Shown piece after piece: positions 50,325 through 61,978 of a stretch of DNA of 64,000 nucleotides. How positions within the stretch are numbered: position 1 is the stretch's first letter; every line of letters starts with the position of its first letter. The position numbers and the translations under genes were made by a program. The stretch comes from Rhexocercosporidium sp. MPI-PUGE-AT-0058 (lineage: Eukaryota; Ascomycota; Leotiomycetes; Helotiales): NCBI GenBank assembly GCA_020746875.1, contig JAGTJL010000011.1, positions 496,001-560,000 of the forward strand, given 5' to 3'. The notes under the pieces were generated by a model. The model was not told the DNA's origin, searched no databases, and saw only the letters and a list, made by a program, of their open reading frames with translations.

Positions 50325-51146
50325 CTAGAAACGGTATATGTTCTTCTGGAGGCAATTAATTGTTCAGCTGTTCATATACAGACGAGGTTCTGCGTGAGTG
50401 TTGGGTGTGGCATGCAAAGAAGATCAAGCCACGAATTTCTTCCAGAGAGATACTGGATGTAGTCTTTGTGACTGTCTCACATCTGAAAACACATAGAAGG
50501 TTTAGATGAGGTGTCGGCCTAGCGAGATCACTAATCTAGCTTCGTGGCTAAGATGTGTCATCAATATTTATTTCCTTCGTCGAAAATCTTGAACATATCC
50601 GGAGGCCGTGATTACTGAACGAAAGCGGCGACGGATCTAGCGTAGATAAGACATATCAAGCTCGCACTTTCGGAAGAACTTGCGAAAGAAATTTCCGAGC
50701 AGTTAAGCCAATCGACAAATGCATTCATGTCCGCATCAGTACTCGGAGGTCATGGAACTGCGCGAATGTGGGCTGCAAGGGGGACGACATTTCGGAATGA
50801 GTCCAGATAAAATTGGTTGGTATTATAATCTCATAATCAGGGGAATTAGAACTGCACTTTCATTAGGGTGAACAGACTTTCTTGGAAAGTCTGAGCTAGT
50901 GATCTCGCACTTTCGGATATTTATCAGATCCCCTGGAAGTGACCTGGAAAGCCATTAGTAACGCTCTTCCATTCTAGCTCTTCTTGAGATCCCATACACT
51001 GGATAAAAGAAGTGTTTCTGTTATTTGTATCAACTGCCACTATATTCTTGTTCCATTCGATACCTGGTCTGCACAGAAACATTTTCAGGTTGCGTCTTTC
51101 ACTTTCCGGCTCTCTTTGGATTGCTTTTTACTTTCCTCACAAAACC
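50325..51146. promoter_or_regulatory. Shared promoter of the TF and ABC transporter genes
   Basis: 822 bp between divergent starts. A perfect inverted repeat has arms CAGACTTTC (50873-50881) and GAAAGTCTG (50885-50893) around a TTG spacer. The 14-mer CTCGCACTTTCGGA occurs twice in the same direction (50661-50674 and 50904-50917), once just past the inverted repeat. Several CGG/CCG triplets lie between 50600 and 50710. These are candidate binding sites, probably for the neighbouring Zn2Cys6 factor. Confidence 0.5.
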
Positions 51147-54100
51147 ATGGTGCTTCCAACAGAGAGACCGACAACACCAAGAGATTCAGGAGAGCAGTTC
51201 AGTGAGAATATCATTACACGAGCCTTGTCTCGTATATCTGCTATTGGCTCCCGGATCCATGGCGGAGAGTTCCCTGATGATGTCGAGGACAGTTCAGATG
51301 ACGACAGCTCAAATTGGGAACGAATGCCAGAAGTCAAAGCTTTGAGAGGAGAAGATGGTAATGGCAACGGCGCAAAGAAAGCGAGAAGACTCGGGCTTAC
51401 CTGGTCGGATCTGACAATCAAAGGCATCGGTGCGGATGCTTGCTTCAACGAGAATGTAATGTCTCAATTCCTGCCAGAAAAGCTCAAGGGTGGTGGGGGA
51501 GCTGGCCAAGAAACCCTTCGAACAATCATACACGACAGTCATGGTTGCGTGAAGCCTGGGGAAATGCTTTTAGTTTTGGGTCGTCCTGGTGCAGGCTGCA
51601 CATGTCTCCTCAAAGTCTTGTCTAATCGCAGAACCGGCTTTGCCGAAGTGGAAGGTCATGTCAATTTCGGCACACTCACACCAGACGAAGCTACGCAGTA
51701 TCGAGGCCAAATCGTTATGAACACCGAGGAGGAGCTTTTCTTCCCAACATTGACTGTCGGCGAGACTATCGATTTCGCGACCAGGATGAAAACACCAAAA
51801 ATAACGGCTCCTGGATTTGCTACTCCTGAAGATTCCCGGGTCGGTAGTCGGGACTTCTTATTGAAGCTCCTTGGTATCTCGCACACATTTGATACGAAAG
51901 TGGGCAATGAGTTCATCCGAGGTGTCTCAGGCGGAGAGCGCAAGCGAGTCAGTATTATCGAAGCAATGGCGACACGGGGGAGCATATACTGCTGGGATAA
52001 TCCCACGAGAGGGCTCGATGCGAGTACCGCACGTAAGTACCACTTCTTTGAGCATCAGGTCCCTTTGCAGCGGGTTCGATTCACCCCAACACTGAAAATC
52101 TCGTTTTCGTAGCTTCCTTCGGATCTGGCCAAAACTCATGTAGCTAACCAGCGTCTAGTTCAATACACCAAGGCTCTTCGAGACATGACAACGATCTTCG
52201 GTCTTTCCACAATCGTCACAATCTATCAAGCTGGAAATGGGATTTATGACCTGTTTGATAAGGTTCTGGTGCTCGATGAGGGCAAACAGATTTACTATGG
52301 GCCCTTGAAAGAGGCGAAACCATTCATGGAAGATCTTGGCTACGTGTGTGCAGAAGGCGCTAATGTAGCCGATTTTCTCACTGGTCGGAATCACTTCATA
52401 ACCGTTTCATACCGCATTCAACTGACGATTTACAGGTGTTACAGTGCCAACGGAACGTAGTATCCGCCCAGGATTTGAATCAAAATTTCCCCGAAATGCA
52501 GATGCAATCTTGGCAGAGTACCAGTCATCCACCATCAAGCAAGAGATGATGGCTCAATCTGGATATCCATCAACGCTGGAAGCAAAAAGTAACACGGAGG
52601 AATTTGTACAAGCAATACGGGATGAGAAACACCCTAGTTTCCTGATGAAGAGACTTCCAGTCACGGTCGGATTCGCCAAGCAGGTGAAAGCAGCAACCAT
52701 ACGTCAATATCAGATACTCCGTGGAGATCTTCCCGTCGTTATTGTCAAGCAGGGCTCGAACATCATCCAAGCACTATTGACTGGGTCTCTGTTCTACAAT
52801 ACACGAACCGACTCATCCGGTATCTTCTTGAGATCGGGGGCTCTCTTTCTTTCCCTGCTCTTCAATTCTCTCTTGGCACTCTCTGAGGTCACGGACTCGT
52901 TTTTTGGTCGACCAATTCTTGCAAAGCAGAAGGGGTTTGCACTCTATCATCCCGCTGCTTTCTGTCTTTCACAAATCATAACCGATTTGCCTATCCATAT
53001 CTTCCAAATTAGTGTCTTCGCTCCCGCGCTTTACTTCATAGTTGGACTCACAGCTTCGGCCGGGACCTTCTTCACTTTCTGGTTCATCATCTTCACCACA
53101 ACTACTTGCATGACAGCACTATTTAGAGCAGTCGGCGCTGCTTTCCCGAACTTTGATGCGGCTAGTAAAGTTTCCGGATTGGTAGTCAACGCAGTACTTT
53201 TGTACAACGGATATATGATTCCAAAACCGGAAATGCACCCATGGTTCGTTTGGTACGTTGCACTCATCTTCATATTCTATTCTATCAGCTACTGATTGTA
53301 ACTTTAGGATCTACTGGATTGATCCTCTTGCTTACGCTTACGATGCCCTCCTTTCCAATGAGTTCAATGGCAAAGTCCTACCTTGTGTTGGTCCTAATCT
53401 TGTCCCCAACGGGCCAGGCTACGGATCACTTGAAAACCAGGCATGTACCGGACTTCGAGGCGCCCCAACAGGTGCAACTAGCATCACCGGGGCACAGTAT
53501 CTCGACAGTCTCAAATACAGTCACTCGAACATGTGGCGAAACATTGGTATTGTTTGGTGGGATCCCTTTACAGAATCACAGCAGAGAGCATTGCTGACAG
53601 TATGTTATAGGGCTTGGTGGATCTTCTACGTTTTCTTGACCATTTTCTTCACATCTAGATGGGCAGAGACTGCGCCACGAAGCGGACAACTATTAGTCCC
53701 TCGCGAATACAGCAAAAGGGTTGCCCGAGTCGTTCCGCGTGACGAAGAGGCGCAGGTCAACGACGAGAAGATAAATACGTCGAGCAGCTCTTCTGCCACA
53801 AAATTTACCCCAGCAAGCAATGGCGAACTGATTCGAAACACTTCTGTCTTCACGTGGAAGAACCTAACTTACACAGTTTCCACCCCACATGGACCTCGTG
53901 TGTTGCTCAACAATGTGCACGGATGGGTGAAGCCGGGCATGCTTGGTGCATTGATGGGATCTTCCGGGGCTGGGAAAACTACCTTATTGGACGTCCTAGC
54001 GCAGCGCAAAACAGACGGCACTATCCACGGAAACGTTTTGGTTGACGGACATCCCTTGTCAGTCAGCTTTCAGCGTTCAGCTGGATACTGTGAGCAGTTG

Positions 54101-55881
54101 GATGTTCACGAGTCTTTGGCGTAAGTTTCCCGGTATATCACTGATGTCCACGGCATCCAATTGACAGGGCTTTGACTGACAAAACTCTTCAGAACCGTCA
54201 GGGAAGCTTTGGAATTCTCCGCCCTGCTACGACAGTCTCGCGATATTCCTCGCGCAGAGAAACTCAAATATGTCGATGTCATTCTAGAACTGCTTGAAAT
54301 GCATGACATTGAAAATTGCCTGATTGGAACTCCAGGTGGTGCCGGACTTTCTGTCGAACAGAGAAAGAGGTTGACCATTGGAGTCGAGCTCGTCGCAAAG
54401 CCAAGTATCCTTATCTTTCTGGATGAGCCTACCTCTGGATTGGATGGGCAAGCTGCATACAACATCATTCGATTTCTCAAGAAGCTAGCTGCTGCAGGTC
54501 AAGCAATTCTGGTGACAATTCACCAACCGAGTGCTCAGTTGTTTTCTCAGTTTGATACCCTACTGTTGCTGGCCAAGGGAGGCAATACCGTTTACTTTGG
54601 GGATATTGGCGAGAATGGCGCTCAAGTCAAAGAATACTTTGGTCGTTACGATGCTCCTTGCCCCCCGGACGCCAATCCAGCCGAGCATATGATCGACGTT
54701 GTTTCGGGGCACCATGGCCAAGATTGGAAGAAAATTTGGCTAGAGTCCCCCGAGCACGAGAAGATGCTGGCCGAGCTTGATAGAATTGTGGCGGACGCAG
54801 CTTCTTCCCCTCCGAGTACCACTGATGATGGATATGAGTTTGCTATGCCACTATGGGATCAGACAAAAATTGTCACCCATCGAATGACGATCGCTGTTTG
54901 GCGCAACACTGAATACGTCAACAACAAGTTTTCTCTCCATATTATCATTGGGCTTTTCGCCGGATTTTCTTTCTGGAATGTAGGCAATGGCGTCGGAGAC
55001 TTGCAATTGCGGCTCTTTGCAGTGTTTCAATTTCTTTTCGTTGCACCCGGAGTCATTGGTACGTTCACTACTTCATGCAGATTACTCGATCACCCCAAAT
55101 CAAGGTTCAAGCTAACACCACTGCAGCACAATTGCAGCCACTTTTCATTGAGAAGCGAGACATCTACGATGCCAGGGAGAAGAAATCCAAAATGTACAGC
55201 TGGATTGCATTTGTCACTGGATTAATCGTCGCCGAACTGCCGTATCTCATGATATGTGGACTCCAGTTCTTCTTCTGCTTCTATTATACAGTCGGATTAC
55301 CTGGAGATGCAAACAAAGCTGGCGCCGTTCTCTTTGTTATGCTCATGTACGAGTTTGTTTACACCGGAATCGGTCAGTTTATCGCAGCTTACGCCCCGAA
55401 TGCCGTCGCGGCATCTCTCGCCAACCCCCTGATTTTGCTCACATTGGTCGGCTTCTCCGGGGTTCTCGTCCCGTACTCGCTATTGCAGGAGTTCTGGAGG
55501 TACTGGCTCTACTACATAAATCCCTTCAACTACCTGATGGGGTCTCTCTTGGTGTTTACCACGTACGACACAGTGGTTCGCTGCAAGGAATCCGAGTTTG
55601 CGGTGTTCGAGCCTTTCGCCAATCAGACTTGCGGAGAATACTTAGGCGACTATTTGCAGGGAATGGGTTCTGGATCCAACCTTACCAACCCCGACGCGAC
55701 GACAAATTGCAAAGTATGCCAGTATAAGACGGGCGCTGACTATCTCCGCACTATCAATCTACCCGAGTATTACTATGGCTGGCGAGATGCTGCCATCTTT
55801 GTCATCTTTGTCTTCTCCAGCTACGGTTTCGTCTACCTCCTCATGAAGCTGCGAACCAAGAAGACTAAGAAAGCCGAATGA
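51147..55881 (+). CDS. Full-size PDR-type (ABCG) ABC transporter
   Basis: Exons 51147-52032, 52159-52383, 52436-53252, 53308-53556, 53611-54120, 54193-55058 and 55127-55881, 1435 aa, arranged (NBD-TMD)2. NBD1 has the PDR-typical degenerate Walker A GRPGAGCT (Cys151 for Lys), signature VSGGERKR and [15 protein letters not shown]2 has canonical GSSGAGKTT (Lys848), LSVEQRKR and [13 protein letters not shown]. Six-helix membrane domains follow each NBD, and the last external loop contains Cys-rich [14 protein letters not shown]. The protein exports hydrophobic toxicants across the plasma membrane. One intron (53557-53610) is a multiple of three and leaves the frame open; removing it restores a continuous helix with [15 protein letters not shown]. 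Intron 1 (126 nt) is the longest and could be two introns. Probably controlled by the divergent Zn2Cys6 factor. Confidence 0.92.
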
Positions 55882-56414
55882 GCTATAGATCTGGATCAGG
55901 ATTAATATGCACGGAGTGGATTGGGAGTGGTAGTCTCGCGTTCAGGGAAGATACATTTTCTGTACCCTCTTTTTGTTTAATCTGTTCTCTAGACTTTTGT
56001 TTTTTGCCTACTTAGATTTTGTCATCGTTGTTGTGTATCGGACTCTCTCGTTATCGTTTAGACCGTTCTTTCATATCTATGGAGTCTGTTGGTTCTGAGT
56101 TCTGTGTCATGTTTGTGAAAAAAAAAAAAATTCTCGGGGAAGTTGAGGATACGACAGGTTCAAAGCAATTAGATTGCTGTTAAGTTATTTAGTGTTGCAT
56201 TTTAATTTGGACTTAGAATATTTTCCATTCTTCTGTTCATGCATAGACATAGGCAATAAATGTACTGATGTAGCATAGCATCAAGTTATAACTGCCAAGC
56301 AATGGTGTATTAAAACATATAAGTCGTTCCGCGTTTGCATACTTTGTCTTTTTCAAAAGTCGAAAATAGCCAAAAGATCAATCGCTCTTGCTTCCCCAGC
56401 CAAGACCTCATAAT
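55882..56414. other. Convergent 3' region
   Basis: T-rich 3' flank of the ABC gene, with a run of 13 A at 56118-56130. No gene seen. Confidence 0.4.
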
Positions 56415-57985
56415 CTAGCTCCCCTTGATCAACAATTGCTTCTCCTTCTTCAGCTGGTCAACAACACCCCTCGGAATCTTTAGCGTATTCGCTACAATAT
56501 CCGGCGGAGTCAGCGCCAACCATTGAGTGAGGGAAATGTCGGCCACACGATCACTCTTATACATCTCAATCCAGACCAACTTCTCGGTTTCGGAAGTGTT
56601 CTCAATATAATGGCCAGCGTTGTCTGGGAAAACTGCTGTATCGCCGGAGCTGAAATCGAATGTGCGCGCGTTGGCTCCGCCGATGAAGACGGTTGCCCGG
56701 GCCGTCCCCGTGTTGAAGTAGAGCCATTCTTCGGCGTTCGGGTGCCAGTGGAGCTCGCTATTAAAGTTTGACATGAGCATACCACTCTTTCAAAAACCAG
56801 CATTTGAAGTACGAAACTTACCGAAGACCCTTAGGTTCGAGTGTCACAACAGCTGCTGCGATGGTAGTTGCGATTGGGAAGTTCTTTGAATCAATGATGG
56901 AGAGTGTTCCCCCACCGCCTGGGACTGGAACAGATCCGTACTGAGATGAGTGAATGACATAGGAGCTGTTGCCAAAGAGACCAGCTTCTTCCCCTGTGGG
57001 TTGACTGGTGGAGCTTGTCCCGTTGAGAATGTAGGGATCGGGGGTCGGAATTGTGTCAAAGACTGAGGCGTTAACGCCGAAGTTCTTGGCGAGAATACTT
57101 TTGGGTGTGTGGGCAATCCACTGCGAAGATTTCATCAGAATCATAAACCTGAAATTGGGGAGTAAGATAGGGAATTCATGGGGTACACACATCGTCTACC
57201 ATGAAGGTCGTTCCAATCGCATCAAAATTGCCTGTTCCTTGGTTAGTCTCTCACTTGCTCATTTACTTGGAACTGGTTGAGTGGGAGTGTTACTGTCATC
57301 AAAGACAAGAAGATATTCATTCTCATCAGCAAGACCTACTCGGTCCAGCATCTCGTTACTCAAACTCCATGATGGGGGTTAACTCACCTTGCACAGTATG
57401 CGCGCTACCTTTTGGGAAATACCAGATATCTCCAACTTCAAGCTTGTCGACTTGGTAGTTCCCACTTTCATCAACAGCTGAGACCAGCACTTCTCCAGCA
57501 TACACATATCCCCACTCAGCCTCAATGGAAAGTTAGCAAAGTCAAGGACTCGGGGTTTCTCTAAACCTACCACACGATGCCAATGAAGCTCTCGAACAGC
57601 TCCCTTCTTCAAGTGTTGCTGTGCAGCTGCCAGATCATGACTAGCGGGGAGATCGGTCACGACCTGTTCTCGAGTCCAGCCTCCATTGAAGATTTTGGTC
57701 TTCGAATCACTGAAGCTCCATTTTAGATTGGGTACGGTTCCACTGTCGGTACTCTGTGCTCCGAGGTTATCCGGGTTCTGGAGATCAATCTGTAAGTTGG
57801 TTCCCCCTGAAATAATGATCAGTCAGGCTCTAGGATGAGGTTAGACCTAATTACTCACCGGAAAACGGTCCACCCTTGCCCTTTCCGTCCGCAGGTTGAC
57901 CACCTGCAAATGTTGGTCCAGCTGAAGCTACCGAAGCAAAAACAGCCAAGCTGCACAACGATAAAGAAACTCGCGAGAGCGGCAT
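56415..57985 (-). CDS. Secreted bicupin, oxalate decarboxylase family
   Basis: Exons 57985-57859, 57806-57571, 57520-57388, 57335-57294, 57231-57191, 57120-56822 and 56757-56415, 406 aa, all in phase. A signal peptide (MPLSRVSLSLCSLAVFASVA) is followed by two cupin barrels. Cupin 1 has RELHWH (His117, His119), Glu123 and GDIWYFPKGSAH (His162). Cupin 2 has ELHWH (His296, His298), a nearby Glu and GDTAVFPDNAGH (His342). Each set can bind Mn2+. Fungal members degrade or oxidise oxalate outside the cell. The active-site lid after FDD, which is SENST in Bacillus OxdC, reads DAIGT here, so the proton-donor Glu is absent and decarboxylation is doubtful. Two exons are only 41-42 nt. It lies tail to tail with the ABC transporter. 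Confidence 0.85.
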
Positions 57986-59968
57986 GATAAAGTCCTAAGC
58001 TCTAAATTAAGTAAAAGTGAAGGTTGGGAGAAAATGTGGGAGATATGGGGTCAGCCTTGGTACAAGTACCAAATCCTGATGCAACCGTTACACTAGATCA
58101 TCCAGGTAATCATGATCTGCAGCCTCATTACAGGAGCGATATGCCTGCTGAATCACGACATTGTTAGCGTGGAAGTCATATGTACATATCTCCCGCCGGT
58201 AACACAAATACATCATACGTTATGCCGCTTTCTGCATACTAACTCGGGTCCAACCTTGTTAAGATTGTGCCTTGCAACAATGGTCTTTCGTTTTATCTTT
58301 TGCGCTTTCTATAATCTCCCACATCCCACATCAATACGTAACAACTGGCATGTCGTTGGTCGTCCCATGTCCTTTCCACTGCATCCAAATATCGCTATCT
58401 ACGGCTTCGATCCCGCCAAGTGTTCTATTGCTTACTTTGTTCAAGGCTGGTTGATCTTCTTGGCCCATTCAGTAGCGAAGACTTCGCTGCTCTTAGTGGT
58501 AGTTTTTTCTTTGAGACTTGGGAGAAGATGGCAGTATTTTAGGGTGATGTGATGTCGAATGAAGCTCCGTATCCCTGCTGCTGCCAAGGAAAGGCGTGCT
58601 TCTTCGGCCCCATCGCAACATCGTTACTCCTTTCCTAACCGAGACGTATCATAACATGAACGAAGCTATGTAGCAACCAATAGGATACAATAATATTTGT
58701 TAAGCATGACCCATACCAAATCGTCTCATCGGGACTTTCCTATCGAGACACCCCACGTTGTCAGTTTTAGGGGTCGGCATTTGTTACTAGATTTGCTTGT
58801 GCACAGTTTTGCCGGACTAAGAAACTCCAGAGTAGAACAAGAATTTACTAAACCCGGATCACTTCCGTAGATCAGTCATTGCCGGAATTTAACATCACGA
58901 TAGTTTCATCTTGGCAACGCTGTCACGACCACAGCGTCGGACTATCGGAGAGAACTGAGTCTTAGGGTTGTTCCTTGTCCCCGTATGTCGCCCTGCTTGG
59001 CACATTTGAATAATTTTAATTCCTATTCTTCTACTCTTGACATTTTGTGGCTCTCTAAGTGTTGTTAAACTTATACCCCAAGCTTTCATATCCTTTATTA
59101 GCATGATCTTTTTTTCACGTGCTAGCTCAAATTCATTTTGATGAGGTTAGTAGTCTACATGAACAGTGGTAGTATTAAACATGCCCCGTCAAAGACTGAC
59201 AACAAAAAAAGAGAGTTTGCAGCACTTTGTTGTATTATCTTGATCTCTCTGCCTGCGGCACTGCAGAATTCTAGTAGGTTCTTCTACAATTTTAGATATA
59301 AAATAAAAGCGAAGTCTCAAAGGGCAGGATTGGGAGCTGAGGCGGAGTGACTTTTGAAAGGTGTGCGGAGATTCCTCAGAACCTATACCCATGCAAGAGA
59401 GTGACCAAAACTGGACTACCGAGGCAAGGAATGAAATAATAAGAATGCAGCTAAGTTTTTGGACTTCTAAAGATTGCTTTGAATTGATAAGTTGAACGCG
59501 ATTTAGAGTTTTGCCGCTTTGTTTTTCGGCCTCTTCTGCCTTTGCGCGACTTCAGTATTTCCTATTCTTTGTATCCGAGCTGTGAATGTCTGCCTCTGAC
59601 AAGGCTGGAATAGCTTAATACATGTCTACTCGCCCCGAGGGGAGCGCGCTAGCATCTATTCATCTTCATCAGGCATGTTGACTTGACTCTCGCTTCGACC
59701 TCCGAAATAGTCTCCCCCAACTGACCCAGACTAGCCTTCGTCCAACACCATCCAGACCACCAACATCGCGGCATTATTCTTTGGAAAGAATTGATATTCT
59801 ATCGCCTTTCTTGTCCTTTGAAAGTGCTACGGAAGTTTCTACTCCTCATCCTCGCGAAATATCTCGAAACACCAAAATCAACCGACGACCTCTCTCTCGA
59901 AACAACACCTGCAACGCGCTTGTCCTCGATATTCGAAATTATCAACAACAGCACACTGACAAGCTAAC
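57986..59968. other. Gene-poor stretch
   Basis: Bicupin promoter and about 1.8 kb with no supported gene. The plus-strand frame 58112-58552 has a hydrophobic C-terminal part but no family match or splice evidence. The last 250 bases before 59969 are C/A-rich like a 5' leader. Confidence 0.3.
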
Positions 59969-61498
59969 ATGATGCCTTCCGGAGCTAACACACATCCCGA
60001 TGTCATGTACGACATTAGCGTGCGACCCAAGGGTGGCTGGCTCCTCATCGAGAAGAAAGTATCAGGCCAGCCACGACTCAGCGCCACCGCGCGCGGCGAG
60101 AACTCCAAGATCATCCCACTTGAGCTCCACAAGCCCCAGCACATCCCCGAGCAGACCCTCAAAGAGATCGGTTACCACTCTCTCGACGATAACAAGCCCG
60201 TATTCGCCACGGCAGCCGCGGGAAAAACAGTCCGCGAGTTACTCGAGGCGCAGACGTTTTCACCCGCGATGATGAAGAGCCTCGGTCTCTGGGAAAAGCT
60301 GGTCGAGTTACAGAGAATCATCATCAAACCCGAGATGGCAGCTCATTTGTCGAGTTTGGAGACTGCGCAGAATAGGAAGCGTGTTGGGACGGTGTATAAT
60401 ATCACTTGGTCTGTTGAGCCTAATAGTAAGGAGGGGAGTATTCGCCCAGGGGTTATTGCGAAGAAGAAGGATCCAGAGGTGATGCGTATGGTACAACTCA
60501 CGTCTGAGATCTCGTTCCGGTTGATCAAGGCGGCTGATGGGGCGTGGACGGAGGAGCATGAGAAACAGTGGATTAAGGAGGCATCGTTGACGTGTGGGGG
60601 CGGTGAGAATAAGAGCATTACCTCGATCCAGGTCAATCTTACTGCGATCAAGAAGGGGGCTGAGATGAAAGAGGAAGCAGATGAGGAAGATTTGGATTTG
60701 AATGATGTGACTGAGGATGTAGAGACGGAGAACTTCGACGATGCTGCTATGCATCCAGCAGCTGCGGATGCATATCCAGTACAGTCGGCCAAGGAAATAC
60801 ATAATGAGGACTCCAACACCAACGATTCGGAGCTCCAGTACGCTTCAGTCGAGGCAGGAAAAGTTATCATGGAAGAAACACTCAAAGACAAGTCCCACGT
60901 CCACAAAGACAGCCACGACGAGCGCCGAAACTTCTCTGTAATCCTATTTCTGAACCACGTCTCAGAAGACCACTTTGTCGGCCGCTTCAACATCACCAAC
61001 TTCCGCCTAACTTGCACCTGCATCCCCTATTCCGGGCTCGTCTTCACCGCCAATAACCCACACGGTGGAAGCGGATTTGCTCCTTATACTGCTAATCTTC
61101 CCCTCGAGTCTACTCTTCGATTCAGACCTGCTGATGGCATTGAGTTCCCAAAATTATCGAAGGACACACCGTTTACGAGATGTCTAACTATTGCGTATTC
61201 GCGCCAGGATTGCATGAGAGCTCGTACGAGGCAGGTAAATCTGAGCGTTTTTGGTGAGAAAGGGCTTGGTGGTTTCATCACTCGTAAAGCGCAGGCGAAT
61301 TGGATGATTCGGCATACCATCCGCGATGGGTTGGATATCGGTGTTGAAAATCCTAGTGTGGAAGACTACCTCGAGAAGTTCAGCTGGGTCGAGAATGGTA
61401 AGAAGTGTTTTGAGGATCGGAAGCTTGTGGAGGATGCATTGAGTCTACGAGGGACGGATAACAAGGAGTGGGAGTTGATGTTGAAGGCTACTGCGTAG
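59969..61498 (+). CDS. Uncharacterised 509-aa protein
   Basis: A single long frame from the first ATG (tandem ATGATG) to TAG. Residues 1-240 look folded (strand-rich start YDISVRPKGGWLLIEKKV, then helices). An acidic linker (EEADEEDLDLNDVTEDVETE) separates them from a second folded region of about 190 residues (SVILFLNHVSEDHFVGRFN, DYLEKFSWVENGKKCFEDRK). No signal peptide, membrane helix or known catalytic motif. I do not recognise the family. The stop codon overlaps a strong GTGAGT donor at 61498-61503; splicing there to the CTAG acceptor at 61564 would skip the stop and extend the protein into the next frame, so the true C-terminus is open. Confidence 0.65.
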   Translation: MMPSGANTHPDVMYDISVRPKGGWLLIEKKVSGQPRLSATARGENSKIIPLELHKPQHIPEQTLKEIGYHSLDDNKPVFATAAAGKTVRELLEAQTFSPAMMKSLGLWEKLVELQRIIIKPEMAAHLSSLETAQNRKRVGTVYNITWSVEPNSKEGSIRPGVIAKKKDPEVMRMVQLTSEISFRLIKAADGAWTEEHEKQWIKEASLTCGGGENKSITSIQVNLTAIKKGAEMKEEADEEDLDLNDVTEDVETENFDDAAMHPAAADAYPVQSAKEIHNEDSNTNDSELQYASVEAGKVIMEETLKDKSHVHKDSHDERRNFSVILFLNHVSEDHFVGRFNITNFRLTCTCIPYSGLVFTANNPHGGSGFAPYTANLPLESTLRFRPADGIEFPKLSKDTPFTRCLTIAYSRQDCMRARTRQVNLSVFGEKGLGGFITRKAQANWMIRHTIRDGLDIGVENPSVEDYLEKFSWVENGKKCFEDRKLVEDALSLRGTDNKEWELMLKATA

Positions 61499-61564
61499 TG
61501 AGTTTCCTCCGACCTGACACACAATATTATCATTAGTCCATATTAACAAGGCTTGTCATTCTAG

Positions 61565-61978
61565 TAACAGTGCACATATCAAGCACGACCACCCATGTCG
61601 ATACGAAAGTCCTAAGCAGCGAAACGCTCGCAGGCTAGAGAGGCTTTGGGAGATGCAGCATACTGCACGGTACTCACCACGAATGGAGGTCGCTGTAAGG
61701 CTTTCCTCGGGAAGGATGTCGGCAACTCCAAGATGTGCGCAAATCACCACAAGAAGTTCATTGCGTCTCAAAAGGAGATTGCCAATAGTCAGGTTCGGGT
61801 TGACGATGAAGTGGACAGAGATTATTATGAAGCTGTGGAGGCTCGAGGTCGGAAGAGAAATCGCAAGGAGGATGATGCGGATGAGGAAGAGGACGAAGTC
61901 GATCATATTCACGTCTCGTCGAGACCAAGGTTGAGTCGTGTGAAAGACCGGAATCCTTTCTTCGGCAAGAGTATGTAG
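61565..61978 (+). CDS. Zinc-motif C-terminal exon or small gene, start unresolved
   Basis: A frame open from 61616 to the TAG at 61978 has CX3TX2NGGRCK followed by CANHHKKF, a CxnCx10-12CX2H layout used as a small zinc-binding module in fungal and viral proteins, then a basic-acidic tail (RGRKRNRKEDDADEEEDE). It has no ATG. A second frame (from 61565, HDHPCRYESPKQRNARRLER) would be reached by splicing from the upstream 509-aa gene. The two frames overlap around 61650 and are offset by one base; a 59-nt GTAAGG-CAAG intron (61694-61752) could join them but would delete part of the zinc motif. Either an intron was missed or a one-base indel broke the gene. Confidence 0.35.

Noticed and set aside
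52033..52158. GGTTCGATTC, a tRNA B-box-like word, in the first ABC intron
   Set aside because: No matching A-box, acceptor stem or cloverleaf could be formed around it; the stretch is explained as an intron.
58112..58552. Plus-strand 146-codon frame with a membrane-like segment
   Set aside because: No family resemblance, leader or splice signals; likely chance.
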